64,000 nt of DNA from Linum tenue (lineage: Eukaryota > Streptophyta > Magnoliopsida > Malpighiales > Linaceae): contig CAMGYJ010000011.1 of assembly GCA_946122785.1 (NCBI GenBank), positions 5,580,001-5,644,000 of the forward strand. The letters run 5' to 3'. Position 1 is the stretch's first letter. The number at the start of each line of letters is the position of its first letter. The position numbers and the translations under genes were made by a program. Positions 42,479-52,418 of the stretch are shown piece after piece. The notes below the pieces were generated by a model that ran no database searches, was not told the origin of the DNA, and worked only from the letters and a program-made list of their open reading frames with translations.

Positions 42479-43431
42479 TATTGATTATCATCTAGAACAA
42501 AGATAATGGAGTAGAAATAGAGAGTAATCATGGATGATATAAGTGTAATATTGATGACGAATCAGAAAGGAAATTTGTTTGAGTGGCAAACATGAAACAA
42601 ACTTATAATTCTAGTGACCACATACAATTCAGTTTCACCCAATAAAATTTGATCTCTCGGTAAAGAAAGTAAACACGGGAACATAAGACGGCAATAAGAG
42701 ATCATGATCACAATGGAGTTGAGAATATACGAAGCATGTGCTAATGATGGTGACAAGGAATAAGGTTTTTGGATGAGAATATAAAAGATGGAAAAACAAA
42801 ATCCGTTATCCTAGTTGCAAGGGAGAAATCTAAACATCACAATCAATTTTCTTCCACACTTTATTTTCTTTCTACGCATTCTAAGTATAATTTTGTTTTC
42901 ATTCATCCTTTCTACCAATAACTCCTAAATACATTCTATTGTTGAACCTATAAAATTAACACACACACGTATTCATAAAAATAAAAAAAAATTAACACAC
43001 GAGATTGCAAATACAATCCAAATATAAAACACATACAAAAAGCCGCCATGGAAAGCGGCCTTCCACGCCTAATATAATATAAAATCTTATTATTTATGAA
43101 GCATAATCTATCATAGAGCAAAAGTTCAATTGACGAAGAAAGGAAGATTCTGCATATTGAAAGGAAGAAGAAGATGAGTAGCAGAAGCAAGAGGTTGGAT
43201 CAGACTTTCTTTAACCAGGGCGAAAGGAGAGTGTAACAGACTCACTCTAACTCGAGAGAAAAATGAATAAATATGTTCAATAGTTTATCGAAAATGAAAA
43301 TTAAAATACATTTAATTAAGAATAATTGATCAAGAGATCGTGTATTCGAACTTTGGCAATCTCATTTCTCTATGTGAAACAAAATAACACTCATGAAATG
43401 AAAGCAGTAAAGCACCGATTAGTCTACTATA
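42479..43431. other. AT-rich spacer
   Basis: Between the LTR complex and the Helitron. No gene or element recognised; it ends in a (TATC)n run (about 43430-43452). Confidence 0.5.
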
Positions 43432-43499
43432 TCTATCTATCTATCTATCTATACTTATAATACGCTGAAGGGGAAAACAGCTTCCCCATTTCAAAATCC

Positions 43500-45230
43500 C
43501 TGTCTCCAGAGCGTTTTGCGGCGGGACAATTTTGGAAAGTGCATATTTTACGGCCCGCACACGTGGATCTGAACGGGCTTACTGATTGTAAGAGGCGACG
43601 AAGAGAAAACTGTTCCAGCGACTCGGAATAAACTTCGCAGAGTTCTCTCTCGCTTAACGTCCATTCCCCCGCCGCACCTACTGTCCTCTGCAAAGCAGCC
43701 GCTGACTGACTCACAACAACCTCATCGCCTGTAGCAACCCCGTACACTGACTACGATTGTGCGAAGTGCTCTATAGGTAAGGTTTTCCTCTACCTTCCCC
43801 TCTTTCGGCTGCGCCAATTTGTTTTGAATTCTGTCCCAATTGGCCTCATATTAGCTTGACCCCTGAACAGCGCCGGCTAGAAGTTTGAGCCATATCAGTT
43901 CTCTAACCCAGGCTTTTGATTTCTTCTCTGTCTCCTGCCATCCGTCAACCGAAAATCTCCATCCGCCTCCGCCTATTGAAACCAGGCACAACTGTTATCA
44001 ACATCACCACCACTGATTACTTAATTAGCTAACGAACACTACCCATACCCAAATAACCTCTCCCTGATTCATCCTATGTGTGTGATTCTTTTAGCTATAG
44101 TTGTTTAGGTTTCTGTGTATTAAGAAATTGTTGATTAGAAATATGGCCCGCATGAGATTTTTTCCTTCTGGTTTGGGATTGCAATTTGCCCGCGTGCTTC
44201 CTTTACGTTATTGAATGTTGAGTTCTACTACCTCGAGCAACCTGTGATCCTTCTGTATGGTTAATCTACCCAGAGTCCCAGACCATTTTCCCCAACTAAA
44301 ATAGAATTATCATGCCTTTGATGAATCAGTCCCGTTAGTCTTTTTTCCTTTCATTTTGTAGGTCTGCCATTCCCATTCGTTCCCATCCATTCTCGCCTGT
44401 AATTTCTCCTCCCCTTCTCTCCGTTTAAGAAGAATAATTTGGTCACTCAAAAAAATAATAATAATAATTTGGTGATCTAATAAAATCTCGAACTTGGGAA
44501 TGCTTGGGAGCTTTATCTTGATGAATTTGAATTTGGGTTGAATTACAAAGGTCAACATTTAGTGTAGCAGTACAATGCAATGCAAAAAGGTGGGATCTTT
44601 CTGAAATATTATCAATCTTTAACCCCTTAAATTCCTATGTACCGATACAGGTTGAAGATGCAGAAGTTTGGATTAATTTTTACAGAAGAGATGGACCAAA
44701 TAGATTCTGCATTTCTTGAAATGGTTGTGAACACAACTTCTAGACAGCGTTGTGATATTAAATTTTGAAAGAGAATTGCCAAGCTTGCTGCTTCCTTACT
44801 TTGGAGCCGGTAGTCGTACTCTCAGGGAATATTTTTATACACCTTGCCGTGTAAGTTGTGGTGCCGCATTGTATTGGTTTTTCCCCATAAGTTTGATGCA
44901 TTTTCAGGACTCTTTTCTTGCGGTCAAACTTTTCAGAACGCACTTTTTGGTTTCGTGTTAGTGGTAGCCAATTTCAATTTGCTACTGCAAATAGCATCAA
45001 AATTCAAAGCAAGCTGCACTATGTGCAGTTCAGGTCTCCTGATTTGACAGAGACAAATTTTGCTGAATCCAATAAGCTGGGTTATTGTGGTTGTATAAGG
45101 TTTTTGTTGACAGTATCACAATTCTAGCACTAATTGTTTTAAATAAGATTGGCAAAGAAAATGCAACACCTGCACTCAAGAGCTACAAGAGGAAAGCTCC
45201 TGGAATCTCAGAAAGCGATGAATAGAGAAT
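43500..45230 (+). pseudogene. Exon-like stretches in the Helitron, product unknown
   Basis: A leader-like GC-richer block (43500-43773) ends in a good donor (ctatag|gtaagg). After an AT-rich gap, an acceptor-like tacag precedes a short frame with ATG at about 44660 (words FGLIFTEEMDQIDSAFLEMV) that stops near 44768. Around 45110-45226 a frame ends KENATPALKSYKRKAPGISESDE and a stop; its tail is reminiscent of the KRKHVVISDDEE end of the RPA-like remnant near 25440. I cannot name a protein. The pieces could be captured host exons or decayed Helitron genes. Confidence 0.3.
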
Positions 45231-46994
45231 TGCATTCTACATACACTATCAGAACAATTAAGTTGTTTCCTTCTTTAGCTCTTTGCAATGAATTAAGTAG
45301 TGGATGTTTTTGCTTATAATGGTTTAGTTGTTTGATTACAAGATAGTAGTTAGATGATTTCTGCTTTCAATCAATTTGCAGTGTCTTACTGTGTGGAACC
45401 GTTGATGTTATATAGTTGTTTGTGGGAAATATATTGGCTCTTTTGATTATTAGGATAATCCAGTTATCTCTTTATGTACAATCACTTGGAATATCATACC
45501 TCAGGTTCGGGTATACAAACTTCTGTTATTATCCTTGCAGGAGTTGGTTCCCTCTAAATGGCCATTTTATTTGGTTGCTGCTTTTTCTTCTTTCACCTTA
45601 GGATCTTCAAATAATATAATGAAACCATTAAAATCTGGAATTTGTTGCTGTTGCTCCATTTCATTTGCCTTACAGTCTGTTTTGGCTCTTTCAATCATTG
45701 CTTCACATCGTGGAATTAATAGTGGTAATTAATGTGCATGAGATTTGGAAGTATGATTTTTGAAGAATTGGGCAACATCATGAACAACTCTTAAGTTGCA
45801 TAACTGAATCCACGAATATGGTGTGGTTGTATTCTCTTAAGTTGCAAAACTAAATTCATGATGTTGTAGAACTGAATGCGAGGACAACTTCATACTCAGT
45901 CAATAGAGTATATAGGCTTTATTCTTGATTGTTTCTGTCTACTCTTAAGTTGCAGAATCATAGGTTGCATGATTACTTGAACTGAGACCACAGTTTGCAC
46001 GATTAGCATTTGTATAATGCAGACTCCTTCAGTAGCTTGAATTAAGCTCCCCATAGTCTTATTTTTTCCACTTGGATTTTGGGATTTTGATAGCTAAGTT
46101 CGCCAGTAAGAGTTTCTGTTCTGAGTGAGTAGGTTTCATCGATTGGACAATAATTATTCCTCAACTAATTGTTGATAGTTCCTCACTCGAATTGTCTTAT
46201 GATGTGATTAGAGGGCAAAGAAGGTTTAAATGTAGAAGTCCTCCTGTTTAGGGTCTTCCAGAGACTCATTTGGGGGAGTTAAGGTTACCTCATTAGTTAT
46301 TATCGTCATTGGTTGAATAATAATCATTACACTCATGCAAGTATGATAATCGTTTAAGATTGATTTGCATTAAATATCCCCTTCAAGTCTTTGTTTTAAC
46401 ATGCAAATGCACAACCAAATAGTAAAAATTGTTACGCTGTAATTTTATTTTGTTGGTTCGTTAGTATTGGTCCTATTATGTTTGGCTTATCCTAGGTGTT
46501 TGTATGTTTTGTGATGTGTTGTTGGAAAATCATGTTGAGATCGCTTAGTTGCCTATTGAACTCTGTCACTGTGGCTGGCTGGTTGGTGTTTGAGGGAAAT
46601 GTACGTATCTTTTGCTGATATGGGTTTTGATGAATTACAGTTTGTTAATTGTCAACTGTTCCAGGGAGGTTATGTGTTTGGGTTAGTTTGAGGCATACCT
46701 GTTGCTTCTTTTTTCCCTCTGTCCAGTTTATCTTTTCTTTTATTTGTCTTTTTTTATATCCTTGAATGAGTATTCAGATTTGAAGAGTTTAAAGAAAGGT
46801 GGTGTGCAGTTGTTTGAGTAATGCAGTCATAATTCACAAGGCATGCTGAATTTGTTATATAAAATGATGAAATTCTTCAAAGTAGAATCACTGAATCGGT
46901 TTCTTCAACTCCACACTTTCCTTCAACAACAGATACTCTTCATGCTTTTGTTGTATTTACATAATGTTATGCCCTAAAAAATTATGGCCCTTGG

Positions 46995-47400
46995 TGACGC
47001 TTGGCTTCCTAATGTTTCTTTCATGCACCTGGTGATGCAGGATTAGAAGGTTCACATAGGGTTGTTCAGTTCTCTGTTGAGGCCCAAATTGGTTGCAAAG
47101 GACCAGGTGCTTTTTTGTCAACCTCTCTCTATGAAACTTAGAGTATACCTATTTTGACCTAAGATTCTCACTATATTACTAAACATGATTACACAGGTTT
47201 GGTGTTGTTTCTGCTTTCATTATCAAAATTTCCATGATTTGCTTATGTTGGGGTTTTTTGTTCATTTGTTCCTTCGTATGCAGGTGAGAGTTGATCTCTT
47301 AGTATATAGGTTGTTGGCCAGAGAACTTCCTTTTGTGTACGTTCGCTTACTCAACAGGGCGATTATCGAATTTGGTGGCTCGCTTGCTGGTTAGGGACAT
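46995..47400 (+). pseudogene. Two exon-like segments near the Helitron 3' side, unknown
   Basis: After an acceptor-like gatgcag, 47041-47106 reads GLEGSHRVVQFSVEAQIG and ends at a donor-like cag|gtgctt. A second acceptor (tatgcag, 47283) precedes a 36-codon stretch with words VRVDLLVYRLLARELPF and LLNRAIIEFGG, ending at a stop (47394). Both look like real protein sequence, but I do not recognise the family. About 430 bp of UTR-like AT-rich DNA follows before the MULE. Confidence 0.35.
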
Positions 47401-47833
47401 GGGTTTTTTTTTTGGAAGAAGGTTTAGGATGTATTGACACACTTAGACGAGCCTCGAATTTTCCATTGGGGGTCTTTTGTATTTCACAGCATTCTGTAGA
47501 GATTACGTGGTGCATTATACTCTTGGGAGTTCTCTTTCACGTTGCAAGCTTCTTTGTCTATGTTTTCTCTTAGTTCTTATTGGTCTAATTAGCTTACTCA
47601 TCATTATTTATCCTGTGTAACATCTAATCATAACTCCAGTATGTACTCTTTAATACATTTTGAAATCTCCTGGGTTGTATTCTTCTTGCTTTTTGTGTCT
47701 TTCTGCTTGGCATTACCTTTCGATTTTGGATATCTTACTTGGTACTTTATCTTCAATGACATGTATTGTTGAAATTGATCTGGACGGTAACTCGAAAGAT
47801 ATTTCTATTTATTGACAGGATTGTATTTCTTTT

Positions 47834-48127
47834 CGGCTTAATTGCAAGTTTGGTCACTCGAATTGCTATAAAATTTCACGTTTGCCACTCAAATTAATTT
47901 ATTCCATTTATAGTCACTCGAATTAGTTGAACAGTTCAAGTTCGGTCACTCTCCGTTAACCTCCGTTAACTTTGACTGACGTGGCAGTCAACTCTGACAG
48001 TTGACCGTTAAATGTGTGACGTGGCAAATAAAAAATAATTAAAAAATAAAAATTAAATTTATAGAAATTACACATCATTATCACAAATAATTATAATGAT
48101 AAAAAATGAAAAACGACTGACGTGGCG
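47834..48127 (+). repeat. MULE left TIR
   Basis: Starts (c)GGCTTAATTGCAAGTTTGG and ends ACTGACGTGGCG. It includes repeated GACGTGGC and GTTAAC words. Confidence 0.93.
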
Positions 48128-48528
48128 GCAGCATCGACGAGGCCTTCCGGCAGAGCCCCACGGGGACCTTGTAGATTGTGAGGAAGAGGAGGTTCGCCAG
48201 GCCGCAGGGGCAGCATCGACGGCGAGCAAAAAAAGTCGCCGCAACAATCGAGAAGCTAGCATTATTCCTGGAGTCGTCCCTCCGACTTGCTGGTGTGGAT
48301 CGGATATTACGAGCACACTGCAGTCCCTCGTCCCAGAAAACAATGGTCGACGATTGGAAGAAGACAACCTCAGCTCAAAAAAGGAGCACGAGGCCGCGAC
48401 TGTCTAATTTCCCTTACAGAATGTCTGAGGCTCTCAGCAAGCAAGCAAAGGCCACTCCCTCATTACTTCAAAATTTTCACGAGTAGTACGGACTCCCTAC
48501 CTCTTTCCCACAACGATTAATTAAATTA
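48128..48528. other. Captured GC-rich segment, frame uncertain
   Basis: Part of the MULE interior. A plus-strand frame (48096-48407) starting in the TIR contains PPTCWCGSDITSTL, which vaguely recalls a CWCG-type plant zinc motif, but antisense frames are equally long. Probably exon pieces from one or more host genes; origin not recognised. Confidence 0.35.
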
Positions 48529-48993
48529 ATGTCTTCCACAACGACCAGTCATATTCTTCATCAGCAAAGTTGTTCATGTAACTGCCGCTCTCGTCTCCGT
48601 AGCAGCGCGGCAACGAAGGCCCTGCGGCGGAAGCGGCGGCAGCACCTGATGAAGAAGGGGCTCCTCCTCCCGCGCGCCCGCCGCTGCCAGTGCGGCTGCG
48701 ACAACACCGAGGTCCAGATCCACCCGATCCACGGCGACCCGCAGTCGTTCGACCCGCAGATGATGATGGGGATGCACATGGAGGACTTCGACGACGCCGA
48801 CGACGGCGACGTCCTCAGGAAGCTCCGCTCCGGCGGCGGAGGCGGGGAGGAGATGATGAAGCTGGAGAAGGAGATGTGGGAGACTTTCTACGACACCGGG
48901 TTCTGGAGGAGCCCGTCGCAGCGGGAGGAAAACGAAATCCCCTATGTCGCCGCCGCCGCCGCAGAAGCTTCATCCAAGCATAAAGAATTGTAA
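48529..48993 (+). CDS. Captured ORF in the Pack-MULE, 154 aa, unknown
   Basis: A complete frame with its own ATG and stop inside the MULE, strongly GC-rich at third positions, unlike its surroundings. The N-terminus is basic and Cys-rich (SCSCNCRSRLR, ARRCQCGCDN); the middle is acidic with Met/Asp runs and a Gly stretch; the C-terminal part reads EKEMWETFYDTGFWRSPSQRE, an ordered-looking motif. I believe similar FWRSPSQRE segments occur in plant proteins of unknown function, but I cannot confirm that here. No transposase motifs. Whether it is transcribed is unknown; the TIRs could supply a promoter. Confidence 0.5.
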   Translation: MSSTTTSHILHQQSCSCNCRSRLRSSAATKALRRKRRQHLMKKGLLLPRARRCQCGCDNTEVQIHPIHGDPQSFDPQMMMGMHMEDFDDADDGDVLRKLRSGGGGGEEMMKLEKEMWETFYDTGFWRSPSQREENEIPYVAAAAAEASSKHKEL

Positions 48994-49024
48994 AATCGGG
49001 GGGTGGGTTTTAAGTAGAAGAAAA

Positions 49025-49318
49025 CGCCACGTCAGTCGTTTTTCATTTTTTATAATTATAATTTTTTTGTGATAATGATGTGTAATTTCTACAAATTTAA
49101 TTTTTATTTTTTAATTATTTTTTATTTGCCACGTCACACATTTAACGGTCAACTGTCAGAGTTGACCGCCACGTCAGTCAAAGTTAACGGAGGTTAACGG
49201 AGAGTGACCGAACTTGAACTGTTCAACTAATTCGAGTGACTATAAATGGAATAAATTAATTTGAGTGGCAAACGTGAAATTTTATAGCAATTCGAGTGAC
49301 CAAACTTGCAATTAAGCC
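49025..49318 (-). repeat. MULE right TIR
   Basis: Inverted copy of 47834-48127. Visible differences include one base in the GTGGCAGTCAAC word and a few in the AT-rich part. Confidence 0.93.
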
Positions 49319-49770
49319 ATTTCTTTTTCTATAAAGGCGAAGGCTTTATTGCACCCAAAGAGGAAAGGGGAGGAAAAAAGGAGTAGTAAAAGTGGACTGA
49401 AATAAAAAAGAGAACCATAACAATAGCTGTTGTACAATTAGCATTGAACCTCTACTCAAAATTATGGTGTGGCATCAATACCTTAGCTGTTGACAGGAGC
49501 AACAAGCAAACAAGAAAACTAGATGATACACACAATTAGGAGTAGCAGTACTAACACAGGAGCGATTTTAGAAAGTGGTAGCATTATTAGGCAAGTGGTG
49601 CGTGTAATCTTATTGTACTAATAATTTTATGTTGCTCTGCTTGCAATGGTTCAACGACTTATCTTCAAATTACTATTGTGTTCTTGGTCTATCTCCGACC
49701 AACGAGGCCCACATTCTAATAGGTTGATATTATTAGTAAGAGTTCCGCTATCAATTTTTTCTGGCTACCT

Positions 49771-49798
49771 CCGGCCAAGGGGCCGGGTCATAAGCTAG
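49771..49798 (+). mobile_element. Helitron 3' hairpin and CTAG end
   Basis: Stem CCGGCC/GGCCGG with loop AAGG (49771-49786), then GTCATAAG and CTAG, followed by T. The same pattern occurs at 25724-25750. Confidence 0.75.
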
Positions 49799-50257
49799 TT
49801 TGTGTCTAAAATCCATAAGACCTCGCCCAGTTACCCCGCAGTCTCCACGGCCAACGCCCATTTCTATTTAGCTCACCGTAGCTCGGCCCATCACTCAAAT
49901 CCGAGCCCAACTTGGCTGGGCGGGCTCCTTTATTCGGTCAGTTAATTAAAAGAATAACCAGTGCGTGCCCAATTCTCCATATTTCCATCCCCTTTGTTCA
50001 TTACACATTTTGCTTCAAATCCTTCCTCCAGGGCCCAAAATGTTTTATACTTGATGTTGTCCACCCAACTGAACTTCTACTTTCTATCTTCGGGTTGTTT
50101 TACTTTTGCCCATGAAAAACAAACAAATGCAACCCAAATGTGTAGTTGGAAGCTTGGGATTAGAATTTAGAAAGACCCTTCAAGAATAATATAAATATTT
50201 TACTATAATATTTTGCAAAAATAAAATTTTCAAAGTATATTCATACCTTTACAAAAT
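49799..50257. other. Spacer right of the Helitron
   Basis: No gene recognised; GCCCA-rich near 49820-49915. Confidence 0.45.
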
Positions 50258-50372
50258 AGGGACTTAGTCTAGTAGTAATAACACTTGTCTTCAACTTGAA
50301 GATCCCATGTTCAAATCTCCTAGCAGTACCTAACTATAAAAAGTAAACTTATATCACCTTAATAAAAAAAAA
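50258..50372 (+). mobile_element. tRNA-derived SINE
   Basis: An RNA polymerase III promoter-like pair, box A-like TAGTCTAGTAG (50265-50275) and box B-like GTTCAAATC (50309-50317), sits at tRNA-like spacing, followed by a short unrelated body and an A-rich tail (about 50361-50371). The sequence does not fold as a full tRNA. Flanking duplication was not resolved. Confidence 0.55.
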
Positions 50373-51249
50373 TATCCATATCTTTTAGTCGTCCCATTAT
50401 AGGATATAAGAGTGGAAAATAGTATGGTCGCACTTGACCGCATCGAATATTTGGATCAGTTCATAAAGAATAGGGGTGGTCAAAAAATGTATACCAATAC
50501 TGAATCGACAAGACTTATCGATTAACCTCTTGTTATCAGTTCATTTAGCAGTAGTTTGACAGTTTACCGCTAACCAATAACCAATAACAACTTCAACATT
50601 TGAAATTTATTATTTGGGTGACTAAAGGTCTTCACAAATGTAGCCCATTATAAGTAAATCATATCGGCTAGGTAATACCATTGATCGTAAATGGTATCGT
50701 TTGTCATATATCCGAGAATTCATGACGCACACTATGATCAAGTAGGCAGCAAAGATCTTCCATGTTTCATACTCGTAATTACTCATGGTAGATGTTAATG
50801 ATGGCATTACAAAAATTGCATATGCAGTTTTGTGTGGTTGACTCACCTATTATGATTATCACATTTAGTGAATCGACTAAGCATCCGTCAGAAGTAGGAG
50901 TCGTCGCGTTGAATAACGTCAGTCATGATTCGGTTGACCAAGGAAGGGTTCACATGAAATCGTTGTATGAAGAAATTGGTGTCAAACGTTGGTTTGCATC
51001 AAACGTTGGTTTGCATCAAGCATTGGTGTGCATCTTTCTTGTTACAATTCATAACTTTTTGACTCACCTCCGAATGCACCACAATAAAACTATCAATTAA
51101 GGCCCAAGTATAAACCTTAAATGGGTGCAGTACAGGGCAAGTATGTTTAAATATCGACCCGGGCTGGTATATATACCCCTACTTCGATTTCTTGAAACAT
51201 TATCTAGCTGTTGGTTTTTTGTGAAAACAATAATCTATAACTAAGCGTT
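50373..51249. other. AT-rich spacer
   Basis: No gene recognised. A direct repeat of aaacgttggtttgcatc occurs at about 50983-51018. An AGGGGTGGTCAAA word near 50474 resembles a hAT MITE end without a partner. Confidence 0.45.
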
Positions 51250-52418
51250 TGCAAAGGTAAATGGTCGTGTGTGGTGAGGGGGTTGTAAACCGTAGGGTAG
51301 TGTAACAAGTGGCCAACGCCACTCTCTTATTCTCTAGGTCGATAGAAGGGGATATGATCCAAGCCACCGACGTGACTCTCTCGACCTATTGACTAAGGGT
51401 TGGTTAGACTTCACCCTCGAATCGGAGTTCGTACGGCCACCCAAAACCAAACCCTAAGTGCTAATACGAAATAAGAGGTTTTCCCTGCATTAACCCAGAT
51501 AGGAGACAATGAATTGCCTAAGATAACCTAGCATTCAAGCCTCTTTCAAAGAAAGGGAGGGGGGTTTTCTCTCTACCTAGGTTAGAATGGAAATTAGATT
51601 GATAAGCTTTCACACTACACAATCATTCATGAATAATACCTCCACATTCACATTAAACACAACCACACACAAAACATTCAATCCATACAAGTATTCACAT
51701 AATCGTAGCTAGGGTTTACAAACACTCAAGTGAAAGAAGGGACTACTCCATGCTAGGAGAAGGGAAAACACAAGAGAGAAGAAGGGAAACCATCAAAGAG
51801 ATGCTAGCTTGCTCCTTGTGTTGAAGAGATCCTGCTTTGGGGGAGCAATTCCCAATTCCTTGCTTGAAGATGAAACCCTAGCTTCTCCTCTTCTTTGGTT
51901 CACCACTTTCGCTCTCTAGAAATCTAAAGAAGAAGAAGTTTATCACACTAGGTCTCTCTCTTTTTTTCCTTCAGCTCAACCTCCTTTATATACCCAGATC
52001 GGACTCAGTTCGCGGTCTTAGTTCACGACCGTGAACTGAAAGCCCAGACCGTGAACTAAAGTCGAAACACACCGCATCACTAATCCCACTTCACGGCCAA
52101 TGGCCTGAGTTCACGGTTTTACGATTGTGAACTGACTTGTGTCCAGTGAAAGCTGTTTGTGCTCTGAATATCTGGTTGTTCACAGGTAGCGCCTCCAGTT
52201 CATGGTCTTATTAACCGTGATCTGCTGCTGTTTCCACCGTTTGACTTTATTTTTCGCCCTTTCGTCCAACTTTCGACTCCGGGATTGGTTCCACCTGACA
52301 AAGTCTGAAAAACACCAAAACAATGCAAAACCCGGCGTAAAACAAAACCTCCCGAGTAAAAATGCTTCAAACGACTAAGTAAAACGGTGGCAAAAAATAT
52401 ACAAATGAGCCTGAATCA
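51250..52418 (-). repeat. 3' LTR of the minus-strand Athila-like element
   Basis: On the minus strand it starts TGATTCAGGCTC after polypurine ACGGGGGAG (52428-52420). It carries a palindrome array (52205-52010) and a TATA box TATATAAA (51992-51985). The left limit, TG at 51250, is my best estimate because the partner LTR is out of view. Confidence 0.6.
52010..52205 (-). repeat. Palindrome array in LTR (GTTCACGGTCGTGAAC type)
   Basis: Words include gttcacgaccgtgaac (52021-52036, inverted repeat), agaccgtgaact (52047-52058), cttcacggcc (52090-52099), gttcacggttttacgattgtgaac (about 52110-52133) and cagttcatggtc. On the minus strand they lie about 20 bp upstream of the TATA box at 51992-51985. 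Confidence 0.75.

Larger units (their letters stand above)
47834..49318. mobile_element. Pack-MULE (Mutator-like) with long TIRs
   Basis: Terminal inverted repeats of about 293 bp (47834-48127 and 49025-49318) are almost identical by eye, with only a handful of mismatches. A perfect 9-bp target duplication atttctttt (47825-47833 and 49319-49327) is the Mutator signature. The 897-bp interior is much more GC-rich than the AT-rich TIRs and flanks and encodes no transposase. It instead holds gene-like sequence, so it fits a Pack-MULE. Near-identical TIRs and an intact duplication imply a recent insertion. Confidence 0.92.
43448..49798 (+). mobile_element. Non-autonomous Helitron carrying gene-like fragments
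   Basis: The 5' end TCTATACTTATAATACGCTGA follows an A at the end of a (TATC)n run, a form common in plant Helitrons; the exact TC could also be 43432. The 3' end is a perfect hairpin CCGGCC-AAGG-GGCCGG (49771-49786), eight bases, then CTAG (49795-49798) and T. No Rep/helicase ORF is present. The interior has several splice-like junctions and short coding-like stretches, as in gene-capturing Helitrons, and a Pack-MULE is nested at 47834-49318. The pairing of these two ends is an inference. Confidence 0.6.

Noticed and set aside
50792..51100. 102-codon frame in the spacer left of the minus-strand element
   Set aside because: No known motif, contains a short direct repeat, and codon usage looks like the AT-rich surroundings.
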